IMG/VR virus record: IMGVR_UViG_3300020166_000002
Span: 1 to 59,833 of that record
Strand: one strand, 5' to 3'
DNA length: 59,833 nt
Origin: a virus
Shown here: positions 23,288-29,774 of the stretch, piece after piece
How positions within the stretch are numbered: the first letter of the stretch is position 1
How the letters are laid out: every line of letters starts with the position of its first letter
Program-made: the position numbers and the translations under genes
The notes under the pieces: model-generated
Databases searched by the model: none
Seen by the model: only the letters and a program-made list of their open reading frames with translations
Told to the model about the DNA's origin: nothing

Positions 23288-23379
23288 AACTAATTGATAA
23301 TCAGTAGTAGTGTTAAAAATGTTGAAATGAAAGTCAAAAGTACTTATATAAAAAAAAGTAAAATACATATTTTCTATAG
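23288..23379. repeat. AT-rich non-coding element, copy 2 of 2
   Basis: Resembles 13299-13384 in the same orientation, from AACTAATTGATAATCAG to the shared CTATAG. It lies in the 280-bp gap upstream of GroEL. The function is unknown; a shared regulator or replication site would explain conservation between two non-adjacent gaps. Confidence 0.6.
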
Positions 23380-23442
23380 AGAGAGTAGGGAAGGAGAGAT
23401 ATAACACATACGACATTAAACTTGAATTAGACTTGTTGTAGA

Positions 23443-23464
23443 CATTATACCCTTTTGCATATAA
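23443..23464 (+). promoter_or_regulatory. Operator-like direct repeat, copy 1
   Basis: A 22-base element, CATTATACCC then TTTTGCATATAA, repeated at 23484 with two mismatches. The copies start 41 bases apart, close to four helical turns, upstream of the groEL promoter. Confidence 0.6.
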
Positions 23465-23483
23465 TTAATAGACAAATGTAGTT

Positions 23484-23505
23484 CATTATACCCTTCCGCA
23501 TATAA
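23484..23505 (+). promoter_or_regulatory. Operator-like direct repeat, copy 2
   Basis: CATTATACCC then TTCCGCATATAA, matching copy 1 at 20 of 22 positions. It sits 9 bases before the groEL -7 box, where the -33 element should be and where no clear TTG is present. That suits an activator-dependent promoter. Confidence 0.6.
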
Positions 23506-23513
23506 AAAAAGTT

Positions 23514-23521
23514 TATCTTTG
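23514..23521 (+). promoter_or_regulatory. groEL promoter -7 box (TATCTTTG)
   Basis: TATCTTTG lies 18 bases before the groEL ATG. The 22-base repeat occupies the upstream element position. Confidence 0.7.
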
Positions 23522-23539
23522 TAAAAAATCTAATGTATT

Positions 23540-25141
23540 ATGTCTGAATTAGGATTCACTCCAAAGAACCTCACCTTTGATGACAAGGGTAGAAAAAAAT
23601 TATTTAAAGGGATAGAGGCTATTGCCTCAGCAGTAAAGTCAACTCTCGGACCTTCCGGTCAGACGGTTCTTATCGAATCACCACATCACACGCACGGCAT
23701 CACAGTAACCAAGGACGGTGTTACGGTTGCCAAGGCGGTAGACCTATTAGACCCTGTCGAGAACCTTGCGGTTCGGATGATGAAGGAAGCGGCAGACCGC
23801 ACGGCATCGCAAGCAGGTGATGGAACGACCACGGCTATTGTACTTACAGAGGCTATTGTAAAAGCAGGATTTGAGGACATCGTTGATGGTGTAAATAAAA
23901 CTCAAGTACTAAGAGACCTTGTTACGGAAACCAATAAGGTAGTTAAGTCACTAAAAAAACATTCACGCAAAGTGTCAGGGCGCACCCTTCGGGATGTAGC
24001 CATCATCTCAACAAACAACGACCCGCAACTCGGAACAACAATTGCTAACGTATACAACCGTGTTGGTAAGAATGGTATAGTTACCATCTCCAAGTCTCAA
24101 ACATCAGACACTTACTTTGAGACAACAAATGGATTGAAAGTAGAACGAGGATATACCTCACCACTATTCATCAACGACCATAAGAAAGATGAGTGTGTCT
24201 TTGAAGACACTTACATCCTTGTGAGTGATGCAGAGATTAGCAACCTACTATCTATCGAGAACGTATTGAAACCAATCATTAATGACGGCAAGAAGTTGCT
24301 TGTCATTGCACCGTGTTCTCAAAACGTAATCAACACATTGGCTGCTAACGTAATGAAAAACAATCTAAAGTTCTGTGCTATCACTCCGCCAAACTTCGGA
24401 TATAAACAACACGAACTAATGCAAGACATTGCTCTTGCGGTTGGGGCTACCTACTTCTCCGAGAAGACAGGAGACGACCTCAGCATTATGACATTCGATG
24501 ACTTGGGTCACGCTGCCAAGGTGATAGTTGGTCGTGACTCTACCGTCATCGTTAAAGACTCAGATGAAATATCTGAACAAGTTAAAGAGCGAGTAGAGCA
24601 ATTGTGGGATGCCCACGCTAACACTCCAAAGAAAGTAGACAAGGAATTTATCTTGTCAAGAATCGCCTCCCTCACAGGGGGAGTTGGGGTTATCTATGTA
24701 GGTGGCAACACAGACCTTGAGCAGAAGGAATTGTATGACCGTGTCGATGATGCGGTGTGTGCAGTTCGCTCAGCACTCGAAGAAGGTATCCTACCGGGGG
24801 GAGGCATCGCATTATTTAAGGAATCGTTGGTAGGGTTTTTTGACCAACCTGACGAGGAGAACATTGCTCGAAAGATATTGTTCAAAGCACTACGTGCTCC
24901 TCTTATGCAAATTTGGCATAATGCAGGTATTGAGGAAAGTAAAGACGGGCTTGAGTCTCACTACGATTTTGGATACAATGTCAAAACACAGGAGTGGGGA
25001 GATATGTATAAGATGGGAGTTATCGACCCATTGAAGGTTACCAAGTCTGCTCTTCAGAATGCAGTGTCTGTTGCGGTAACTATTCTTTCGACTAATGCTA
25101 TCATAACAATGGCTCGAACTTATGAGGACCAAAATTCTTGA
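23540..25141 (+). CDS. groEL: Phage chaperonin, GroEL-like
   Basis: A 533-residue protein, close to the usual 540. Landmarks: K-S-T-L-G-P-S-G-Q-T-V near 35, T-K-D-G-V-T-V-A-K near 58, G-D-G-T-T-T-A near 92 (ATP site), R-G-Y-T-S-P-L-F-I-N near 205, and G-I-L-P-G-G-G-I-A-L near 418. The Gly/Met-rich C-terminal tail of host GroEL is missing. Residues V-F-E-D-T come from the palindrome at 24195 and replace apical-domain residues without changing length. With the GroES-like gene downstream it forms a folding machine probably serving virion proteins. Confidence 0.95.
   Translation: MSELGFTPKNLTFDDKGRKKLFKGIEAIASAVKSTLGPSGQTVLIESPHHTHGITVTKDGVTVAKAVDLLDPVENLAVRMMKEAADRTASQAGDGTTTAIVLTEAIVKAGFEDIVDGVNKTQVLRDLVTETNKVVKSLKKHSRKVSGRTLRDVAIISTNNDPQLGTTIANVYNRVGKNGIVTISKSQTSDTYFETTNGLKVERGYTSPLFINDHKKDECVFEDTYILVSDAEISNLLSIENVLKPIINDGKKLLVIAPCSQNVINTLAANVMKNNLKFCAITPPNFGYKQHELMQDIALAVGATYFSEKTGDDLSIMTFDDLGHAAKVIVGRDSTVIVKDSDEISEQVKERVEQLWDAHANTPKKVDKEFILSRIASLTGGVGVIYVGGNTDLEQKELYDRVDDAVCAVRSALEEGILPGGGIALFKESLVGFFDQPDEENIARKILFKALRAPLMQIWHNAGIEESKDGLESHYDFGYNVKTQEWGDMYKMGVIDPLKVTKSALQNAVSVAVTILSTNAIITMARTYEDQNS
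24195..24210. repeat. 16-bp palindrome, copy in groEL
   Basis: Exact copy, plus strand GTGTCTTTGAAGACAC, encoding V-F-E-D-T just before the strand Y-I-L of the apical domain. Confidence 0.95.
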
Positions 25142-25382
25142 TATAATCCTTAACAACTATCCTGAAGAAGGATTCCTCAAAGCAGATGGCTTTGATGATG
25201 CTATCATTGGTATTAATAGCAAAGGGAACAAACTTGTTTACTCAGTTAGCAAGTGTCTCAATATCCTTATGAAGGAGGGGATGGATTTTGAAGATGCATA
25301 TGAACACTTCTACTACAATATAGAAGCAGCATATGTTGGAGAGAATACGCCTATATGGGTAAACGACATATTTGAACTTTAA
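25122..25382 (+). CDS. Conserved phage protein between GroEL and GroES, 86 aa
   Basis: Contains D-G-F-D-D-A-I-I-G near residue 25 and Y-Y-N-I-E-A-A-Y-V-G near 70. This 'D-G-F-D-x-A-I-I-G' family is widespread in tailed phages with no known function. Its start overlaps the groEL end by 20 bases, so the two are coupled. Confidence 0.75.
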   Translation: MRTKILDIILNNYPEEGFLKADGFDDAIIGINSKGNKLVYSVSKCLNILMKEGMDFEDAYEHFYYNIEAAYVGENTPIWVNDIFEL

Positions 25383-25391
25383 TAAAAAATT

Positions 25392-25649
25392 ATGAAACCA
25401 ATCGGAAAATATATTTTAATCAAAGCAATAGAGGAAGAGATTAAACACTCTTCAGGTTTAATATTATCTCAAGAAGATTCAAACCAATTGCGCTACAAGA
25501 AAGCAACAGTTGTTACTCCGGGAACAGATGTTGAGCAAATTAAAAGTAATGATTCAATCTATTACGACTCAAGGTCAGGGACCACTATGATAATCAATGG
25601 TGAGACCTACACCATTATTGTCGAGAGAGATGTCGTTGTTGTTTTATAA
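25392..25649 (+). CDS. groES: Phage co-chaperonin, GroES-like
   Basis: An 85-residue protein with K-P-I-G-K-Y-I-L-I-K at the start, the mobile-loop region H-S-S-G-L-I-L-S (15-30), G-T-D-V-E-Q-I-K-S-N-D and R-D-V-V-V-V-L at the end. These are the beta-barrel landmarks of Cpn10. Gene order (GroEL first, GroES last, with a gene between) is reversed from bacterial groESL. It should cap the phage GroEL ring. Confidence 0.85.
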   Translation: MKPIGKYILIKAIEEEIKHSSGLILSQEDSNQLRYKKATVVTPGTDVEQIKSNDSIYYDSRSGTTMIINGETYTIIVERDVVVVL

Positions 25650-26070
25650 AAGCATTCATTTCTTTTATCATATTTCGGTAGACCTTGTCTTGGTATGAGG
25701 CTCCTGCCAAAAACATTGGATTGGTGGACTTGCCTTCGGGTATTAGTCCACCATTTAATTTATCATACATACTACCTATCATTCGTCTTCCTTTATACGA
25801 TATCTCGTATAATGCTTTGGTCTTACCTGAACGTTTACGGAAGACGACTATCCATCCATCTCTAAGGAGTCTATCAAAACGATTCTCTTCCCACGAGAGT
25901 AGTTCGTCAAACTCGTTAAACTTATCCTTGCTAAAGTAAGTTTCCGAATAAAGGAATAATAGCAGGTCGAGGTCAGAAGTCCCTATTCCATACTTTGCTT
26001 TTATAAAATATCTGACCACCCTCCAATACTTGAGGTAGTCCCTTGACGGCTCGAACTGTGAAAAACCCAT
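25615..26070 (-). CDS. Winged-helix regulator-like protein, 151 aa
   Basis: The only minus-strand protein gene right of the hub. It has Y-W-R-V-V-R-Y-F-I-K-A-K-Y-G-I, then L-D-L-L-L-F-L-Y-S, R-F-D-R-L-L-R-D-G-W-I-V and Y-E-I-S-Y-K-G, a MarR-like winged-helix plan. Similar proteins are common in marine phages. It overlaps the groES end by 35 bases in the convergent direction. It could repress or activate late genes. Confidence 0.65.
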   Translation of the reverse strand: MGFSQFEPSRDYLKYWRVVRYFIKAKYGIGTSDLDLLLFLYSETYFSKDKFNEFDELLSWEENRFDRLLRDGWIVVFRKRSGKTKALYEISYKGRRMIGSMYDKLNGGLIPEGKSTNPMFLAGASYQDKVYRNMIKEMNAFIKQQRHLSRQ

Positions 26071-26084
26071 AATAAAATTTGATT

Positions 26085-26092
26085 ATATTTGT
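26085..26092 (+). promoter_or_regulatory. Bacteroidota-type promoter (-7 box TATATTTG)
   Basis: TATATTTG ends 22 bases before the ATG at 26115 and would start the rightward cluster of tiny proteins. Confidence 0.55.
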
Positions 26093-26114
26093 ACTATACA
26101 AAAATACATTTTTT

Positions 26115-26342
26115 ATGGCAACTGATTCTAAAGGTTCCGGAAAGGAAAAAAAACAATATACTAAAGGAGAGGCTCTTGCAAACACAGTAGCAGACTTGAA
26201 TGCAGCCAATTTTAAAAACAAAGATGTTCAGAAATGGTCAGAGATTAAAAGTAATCAAGACAGACCCGCACACGCCAAACTTAGAGGCTTAGCGTCTTTG
26301 AATCAAAAAACCAAGTTACCACGTTATAACAAAAAGAAATAG
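26115..26342 (+). CDS. Small basic protein, 75 aa
   Basis: Starts M-A-T-D-S-K-G-S-G-K-E-K-K and ends P-R-Y-N-K-K-K. I chose this ATG over 26079 because the promoter box lies between them. It is first in a run of tiny lysine-rich proteins with stop/start overlaps. Function unknown. Confidence 0.65.
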   Translation: MATDSKGSGKEKKQYTKGEALANTVADLNAANFKNKDVQKWSEIKSNQDRPAHAKLRGLASLNQKTKLPRYNKKK

Positions 26343-26479
26343 TGGCAGCAAAAGTAAATACGGCTACGTTTAAATCAAAGCCGCACATTAAAAGACCGGG
26401 CGTACACGCAAAGAGTAAATCATCTTCTATGAAGAACTCTAAGAACTATGTCAAAAAATATAAAGGACAAGGAAAATGA
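26342..26479 (+). CDS. Tiny basic protein, 45 aa, GTG start
   Basis: Reads (GTG) M-A-A-K-V-N-T-A-T-F-K-S-K, then K-R-P-G-V-H-A-K-S-K. 'K-R-P-G-V-H-A-K' small proteins are familiar in marine phage genomes, with unknown role. GTG overlaps the preceding TAG, and its TGA overlaps the next ATG. Confidence 0.7.
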   Translation: MAAKVNTATFKSKPHIKRPGVHAKSKSSSMKNSKNYVKKYKGQGK

Positions 26480-26607
26480 AAAAAGTAGCAAAGCCATATT
26501 TCGCAGCAGCAATTGCTAAAAACGGAAAGAACGTAGAGAAGTGGTCAGGACAGATGTCTGAAAAGGCAATCAAGAATTCAGCATACGCTAAGTGCGGTAA
26601 GAAGTAA
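26476..26607 (+). CDS. Tiny basic protein, 43 aa
   Basis: Reads M-K-K-V-A-K-P-Y-F-A-A-A-I-A-K and ends A-Y-A-K-C-G-K-K. It is linked on both sides by overlaps (ATGA, TAATG). No family recognised. The unbroken coupling through four genes supports expression. Confidence 0.65.
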   Translation: MKKVAKPYFAAAIAKNGKNVEKWSGQMSEKAIKNSAYAKCGKK

Positions 26608-26897
26608 TGGCAGACAAGAGCAAAATGAAATGCAACACTCCGATGAAGTCGGACAGAGCAGGCAAGAAGAAGATGGTCAAGGCTTGTTCAGGCGGTCAGG
26701 AGAAACTGATTCATTTTGGTGCTACAGGATACGGTCACAATTATTCTACTGCTGCTCGTAAGTCATTCAGGGCACGTCATAAGTGTAGCGAAGCAACAAA
26801 CAAAATGACTGCAAACCATTGGGCTTGTAAGAATCTTTGGGGTGGTCCGGGTAAGGATACGCAGTCTTCTCCTAAGAGTAGACGTGGGAAATACTAA
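26607..26897 (+). CDS. DUF5872-like Cys-containing basic protein, 96 aa
   Basis: Contains C-N-T-P-M-K-S, V-K-A-C-S-G-G-Q-E-K-L-I-H-F-G, Y-G-H-N-Y-S, R-K-S-F-R-A-R-H-K-C and H-W-A-C-K-N-L-W-G. The conserved Cys/His set suggests a metal-binding fold. This domain occurs in phages and large viruses (DUF5872 is my recollection of the family name); its function is unknown. Confidence 0.7.
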   Translation: MADKSKMKCNTPMKSDRAGKKKMVKACSGGQEKLIHFGATGYGHNYSTAARKSFRARHKCSEATNKMTANHWACKNLWGGPGKDTQSSPKSRRGKY

Positions 26898-26909
26898 TAA
26901 AAAAATAAT

Positions 26910-26917
26910 TATCTTTG
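26910..26917 (+). promoter_or_regulatory. Bacteroidota-type promoter (-7 box TATCTTTG)
   Basis: TATCTTTG ends 23 bases before the ATG at 26941. Confidence 0.65.
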
Positions 26918-26940
26918 TAAAACATAAAACATAAAAAATT

Positions 26941-27135
26941 ATGTCTAAGAAACCAAAGAGAGTGCGGAGAGCAGATACTCCCCTTGCCCCAACGAAGTAC
27001 GATGGTCCTGTAGGAAGAAGCCTAAAGGAACTTGATAAATATAATGGACCACAAGGTCCGAACCGAAATAAGGTTACAATCATTAAATCACCTCAAGCAA
27101 AGGCGGCAAAAAAAGCGGCACGAAAGAATGGGTAA
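26941..27135 (+). CDS. Small basic protein, 64 aa
   Basis: Begins M-S-K-K-P-K-R-V-R-R-A-D-T and ends with an Ala/Lys-rich tail A-K-A-A-K-K-A-A-R-K. It is likely disordered and may bind nucleic acid. The end overlaps the next gene by 8 bases. Confidence 0.6.
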   Translation: MSKKPKRVRRADTPLAPTKYDGPVGRSLKELDKYNGPQGPNRNKVTIIKSPQAKAAKKAARKNG

Positions 27136-27268
27136 GTGGTTGATTAAAATAGGCAACGCCATTGTAGATTTTAATTTAAAATTAAAAACTCGTTGGAATA
27201 AGATGGTATCTAAACTTATGTTTTCATCCGTTGATTGCGGATGCGATGACTGTACTTGTAAAAAATAA
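27128..27268 (+). CDS. Small protein with C-terminal Cys cluster, 46 aa
   Basis: An amphipathic helix (K-W-L-I-K-I-G-N-A-I-V-D-F) is followed by C-G-C-D-D-C-T-C-K-K. The C-x-C-x2-C-x-C tail could bind a metal. It is overlapped by the preceding gene. A similar C-G-C ending occurs in the next gene's product. Confidence 0.65.
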   Translation: MGKWLIKIGNAIVDFNLKLKTRWNKMVSKLMFSSVDCGCDDCTCKK

Positions 27269-27274
27269 ATAAAA

Positions 27275-27427
27275 ATGAAATCAAGAGGACTTGGCGACAC
27301 AATCGAAAAGATTACAACCGCAACAGGAATTAAAAAAGTAGTAAACACATTAGCAACCGCAGCCAAGAAAGAATGTGGTTGCAATAAAAGACGGGACGCT
27401 TTGAATAAAATCCTCCCTTATAAATAA
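27275..27427 (+). CDS. Small conserved phage protein, 50 aa
   Basis: Reads M-K-S-R-G-L-G-D-T-I-E-K-I-T and continues T-A-T-G-I-K-K-V-V, then E-C-G-C-N-K-R-R and the end I-L-P-Y-K. Bacteroidota and marine phages often carry this 'K-S-R-G-L-G-D-T' protein with a C-G-C motif. Its role is unknown. It lies just ahead of structural genes. Confidence 0.7.
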   Translation: MKSRGLGDTIEKITTATGIKKVVNTLATAAKKECGCNKRRDALNKILPYK

Positions 27428-27433
27428 AAAATT

Positions 27434-27919
27434 ATGCAAACGACACCATTAGTAGCGGGAAAACGAGCAATCTATGTTTACCCATCAGACGTAACAGACA
27501 TTCCTTTTCCACAAGAGGTAGTCTCAGGGGTTAGTCAAACTCCTACCGCATTTCAATTAGTAGATAGTTCCAAGACATTTGCAGAGGTAAAAGCCGGAGA
27601 CATTGTATATAATTTAACAGGTTTAAGTTCAGCAACTGTAGTCCGTGTAGATGGACCCGGTGTAATTGTTTTAAATGCAGATATTTTTGCTTCAAACGCT
27701 CAGAACTATACTATCTATGCTTCTTCTAACGACACTGTAAACGAGGGATGTATCATCTACGTTGGAGGTCAAGGAAACAATGAAGATGTTAAAGTAACCA
27801 CAATTGGCGGGGATGTTGTAGTCTTTCACAAAGCACCTCTTGGAAGTTATCTTCCTATTGTTGTGTCGAGAGTTTGGGCAACGGGTACATCGGCAACGAA
27901 TCTTGTAGCAATTTGGTAA
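27434..27919 (+). CDS. Putative virion protein, 161 aa
   Basis: A beta-rich protein ending T-N-L-V-A-I-W, with G-D-I-V-Y-N-L-T near the middle. Composition (Val, Thr, Ala, few Lys) resembles small decoration or fibre-tip proteins. It begins after an A-rich leader between tiny basic proteins and the lysis genes. The specific role is not recognisable. Confidence 0.55.
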   Translation: MQTTPLVAGKRAIYVYPSDVTDIPFPQEVVSGVSQTPTAFQLVDSSKTFAEVKAGDIVYNLTGLSSATVVRVDGPGVIVLNADIFASNAQNYTIYASSNDTVNEGCIIYVGGQGNNEDVKVTTIGGDVVVFHKAPLGSYLPIVVSRVWATGTSATNLVAIW

Positions 27920-27940
27920 CCTTTTAAGGAGATGAGAACA

Positions 27941-28102
27941 ATGACGGGAGATATCAAACTTTATTTTTTAAATGCCACAACATTTGCTTTGTCTCTTTCT
28001 GATATTGATATGATTTTAAAAATCCTTTTACTGTTGGTATCTATTGGATACACAATTGACAAGTGGATGAAAATAAATAAAAAGAATGAGGGAGATAAAT
28101 GA
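27941..28102 (+). CDS. Holin-like small membrane protein, 53 aa
   Basis: Starts M-T-G-D-I-K-L-Y-F-L-N-A-T-T-F and has one transmembrane helix (I-L-K-I-L-L-L-L-V-S-I-G-Y). It lies immediately before the amidase gene and overlaps it, as expected for a holin. An ATG at 27932 is also in frame. I prefer 27941 because an AAGGAG sequence lies nine bases upstream and the homologous start pattern begins here. Confidence 0.65.
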   Translation: MTGDIKLYFLNATTFALSLSDIDMILKILLLLVSIGYTIDKWMKINKKNEGDK

Positions 28103-28532
28103 AATTATCGTCCATTGTTCTGCAACTCGTGAGGGTCAAGAGATAAGTGTTGACACGATTCGTCAGTGGCACATAAGAAGAGGGTGGAGTGATATTGGAT
28201 ATCACTTTGTAATATACCTTGACGGAAGTGTTCACGAAGGAAGACCCCTTGAAAGAATTGGTGCTCACACTATTGGGCACAACAGGAATAGCATTGGTGT
28301 TTGTTACATTGGTGGTATGAACAAAAAATATACAAAGGCAAAAGACACAAGGACTGCTGCTCAAAAAGAAAGTCTTAAAAATTTATTAATGTCCTATAAG
28401 AACAAATACAAGGACATAAAAATTTATGGACATCGTGATTTTGCTAATAAGGCTTGTCCGAGTTTTGATGCCACATCAGAATATAAATGGATAAGCGATG
28501 GAAAAAACGAAACCCCCAAAGAAGAAGTTTAG
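28086..28532 (+). CDS. N-acetylmuramoyl-L-alanine amidase (endolysin)
   Basis: A 148-residue Amidase_2/PGRP fold as in T7 lysozyme. Zinc ligands are readable: H in I-V-H-C-S-A-T, H in the segment before P-S-F-D (Y-G-H-R-D-F) and C in K-A-C-P-S-F. Y-H-F-V-I holds the catalytic Tyr region. No signal peptide, so it needs the holin-like protein upstream. It cleaves the peptide side chain from murein at lysis. Confidence 0.9.
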   Translation: MREINEIIVHCSATREGQEISVDTIRQWHIRRGWSDIGYHFVIYLDGSVHEGRPLERIGAHTIGHNRNSIGVCYIGGMNKKYTKAKDTRTAAQKESLKNLLMSYKNKYKDIKIYGHRDFANKACPSFDATSEYKWISDGKNETPKEEV

Positions 28533-28968
28533 AGAAACCAAATTAGGCATTTGGTTAAAGGAGAAGTCTCCTAAAATATTAGAGATAGCAGGAGACCTGC
28601 TTCCTGATGCGGGACTATTGGGTGCTATTGGGAAACTAATAGAGAAGGACCCCGTTCTTACTCCTGAAGAAAAGACAGAAGCACACAATCAAATCAAGGA
28701 ACTGTACCAATTAGAGGTAGCAGATAGAGATTCAGCACGTAAAAGAGAGGTCGGTATAGCACAAACAGGTAGGTTTGACCTTATGTTTAACCTAACAGGA
28801 GTAATCGGCTTAGGGGCTTTTGTGTTTATTATCTATGCTATAGTTTTTCTTGAGGTTCCGCCCGAGAATAAGGAGGTTTGGATACACCTAATAGGTATAT
28901 GTGAGGGTGTTGTCTTGTCTATTTTCGGATACTTCTTTGGAAGTGCGGTGAAAAAAAATGTAAATTAA
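28498..28968 (+). CDS. Two-helix membrane protein of the lysis cassette, 156 aa
   Basis: A soluble N-terminal half with V-A-D-R-D-S-A-R-K-R-E-V is followed by two hydrophobic helices (about 98-120 and 128-150). The 'R-D-S-A-R-x-R-E' then membrane plan is typical of a phage holin-like family (GTA-holin type). It overlaps the amidase gene by 35 bases. It could be a holin, antiholin or spanin-like component. Confidence 0.65.
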   Translation: MEKTKPPKKKFRETKLGIWLKEKSPKILEIAGDLLPDAGLLGAIGKLIEKDPVLTPEEKTEAHNQIKELYQLEVADRDSARKREVGIAQTGRFDLMFNLTGVIGLGAFVFIIYAIVFLEVPPENKEVWIHLIGICEGVVLSIFGYFFGSAVKKNVN

Positions 28969-28974
28969 AAAGTT

Positions 28975-28982
28975 TATCTTTG
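28975..28982 (+). promoter_or_regulatory. Bacteroidota-type promoter (-7 box TATCTTTG)
   Basis: TATCTTTG lies 33 bases before the ATG at 29016, at the start of the fibre gene cluster. Confidence 0.65.
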
Positions 28983-29015
28983 TAAGCAATAAGGTAAGGT
29001 AAAAAGACAGTATAG

Positions 29016-29738
29016 ATGGCAAGAATCAGCACATATCCTATTGACTCTAACGTTGTCGGTTCCGATAAATGGATTGGCACGGATAGTCAGGACAATAAAA
29101 AAACAAAAAACTTTACGGCTGATGGCGTTGCTGCTTTTTTTAACACAAAAGGCATTATTGAGTCACAGGCACTAAGGTATACATATCAAAATGTAGGTTT
29201 AGGCGACACAAGACTAAACGAAACAATTTCTTTCTCAACTGAGTTAGGGAATAGTGTTTTGTTTTCAAGTATATCAAGTTGGATGATAAGCAAGTATGCT
29301 AAACCAAACAAATTGGTCGAAACATTCTACACTGCCCCTCTTGTTGGGAGGCAAATTTTAATTAGTAACGCAGCAAATCCTTCAGATTGGGCAATTTTTG
29401 ATTGGGATTCATCCACTAAAAGCACACTTGACCAAAATTTCTACGACATTGGGCTAACACTTATCAACTCTTCGGGAGAATTGGTGGATGGACAAGATTA
29501 TTTTATTTCATTACTTGGAAATACTTCAGGCGGTGGAGGTGGTGACAAAAATTTTGTCTACAACCAACCAACACCTTCTTTAATATGGAATGTTGTACAC
29601 AATCTTGACAAGTACCCTTCTGTTTCTGTTGTAGATTCTGCCGGAACCACTGTGTTCGGGAACGTACAATATATAAATGTAAACGAACTAACGATAACCT
29701 TTAATGGGGCGTTCTCCGGCAAGGCTTTTATTAATTAA
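29016..29738 (+). CDS. Fibre/adaptor protein, 240 aa
   Basis: The N-terminal 33 residues (I-S-T-Y-P-I-D-S-N-V-V-G-S-D-K-W-I-G-T-D) match the start of the protein at 36179, so they probably form a shared virion-attachment module. A Gly-rich hinge (G-G-G-G-G, about residue 172) precedes a C-terminal domain with W-N-V-V-H-N-L-D-K-Y-P, common at fibre ends. Likely a tail-fibre or receptor-binding component. Confidence 0.65.
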   Translation: MARISTYPIDSNVVGSDKWIGTDSQDNKKTKNFTADGVAAFFNTKGIIESQALRYTYQNVGLGDTRLNETISFSTELGNSVLFSSISSWMISKYAKPNKLVETFYTAPLVGRQILISNAANPSDWAIFDWDSSTKSTLDQNFYDIGLTLINSSGELVDGQDYFISLLGNTSGGGGGDKNFVYNQPTPSLIWNVVHNLDKYPSVSVVDSAGTTVFGNVQYINVNELTITFNGAFSGKAFIN

Positions 29739-29766
29739 AAACAAAAACAAAAACAAAAACAAAAAC
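29737..29766 (+). repeat. Five AAAAAC units in the leader of the fibre gene
   Basis: Five perfect hexamers lead to AAACAATT and the ATG at 29775. The A-rich leader suits Bacteroidota initiation, but a pure hexamer array is prone to slippage and could vary expression. Confidence 0.85.
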
Positions 29767-29774
29767 AAACAATT

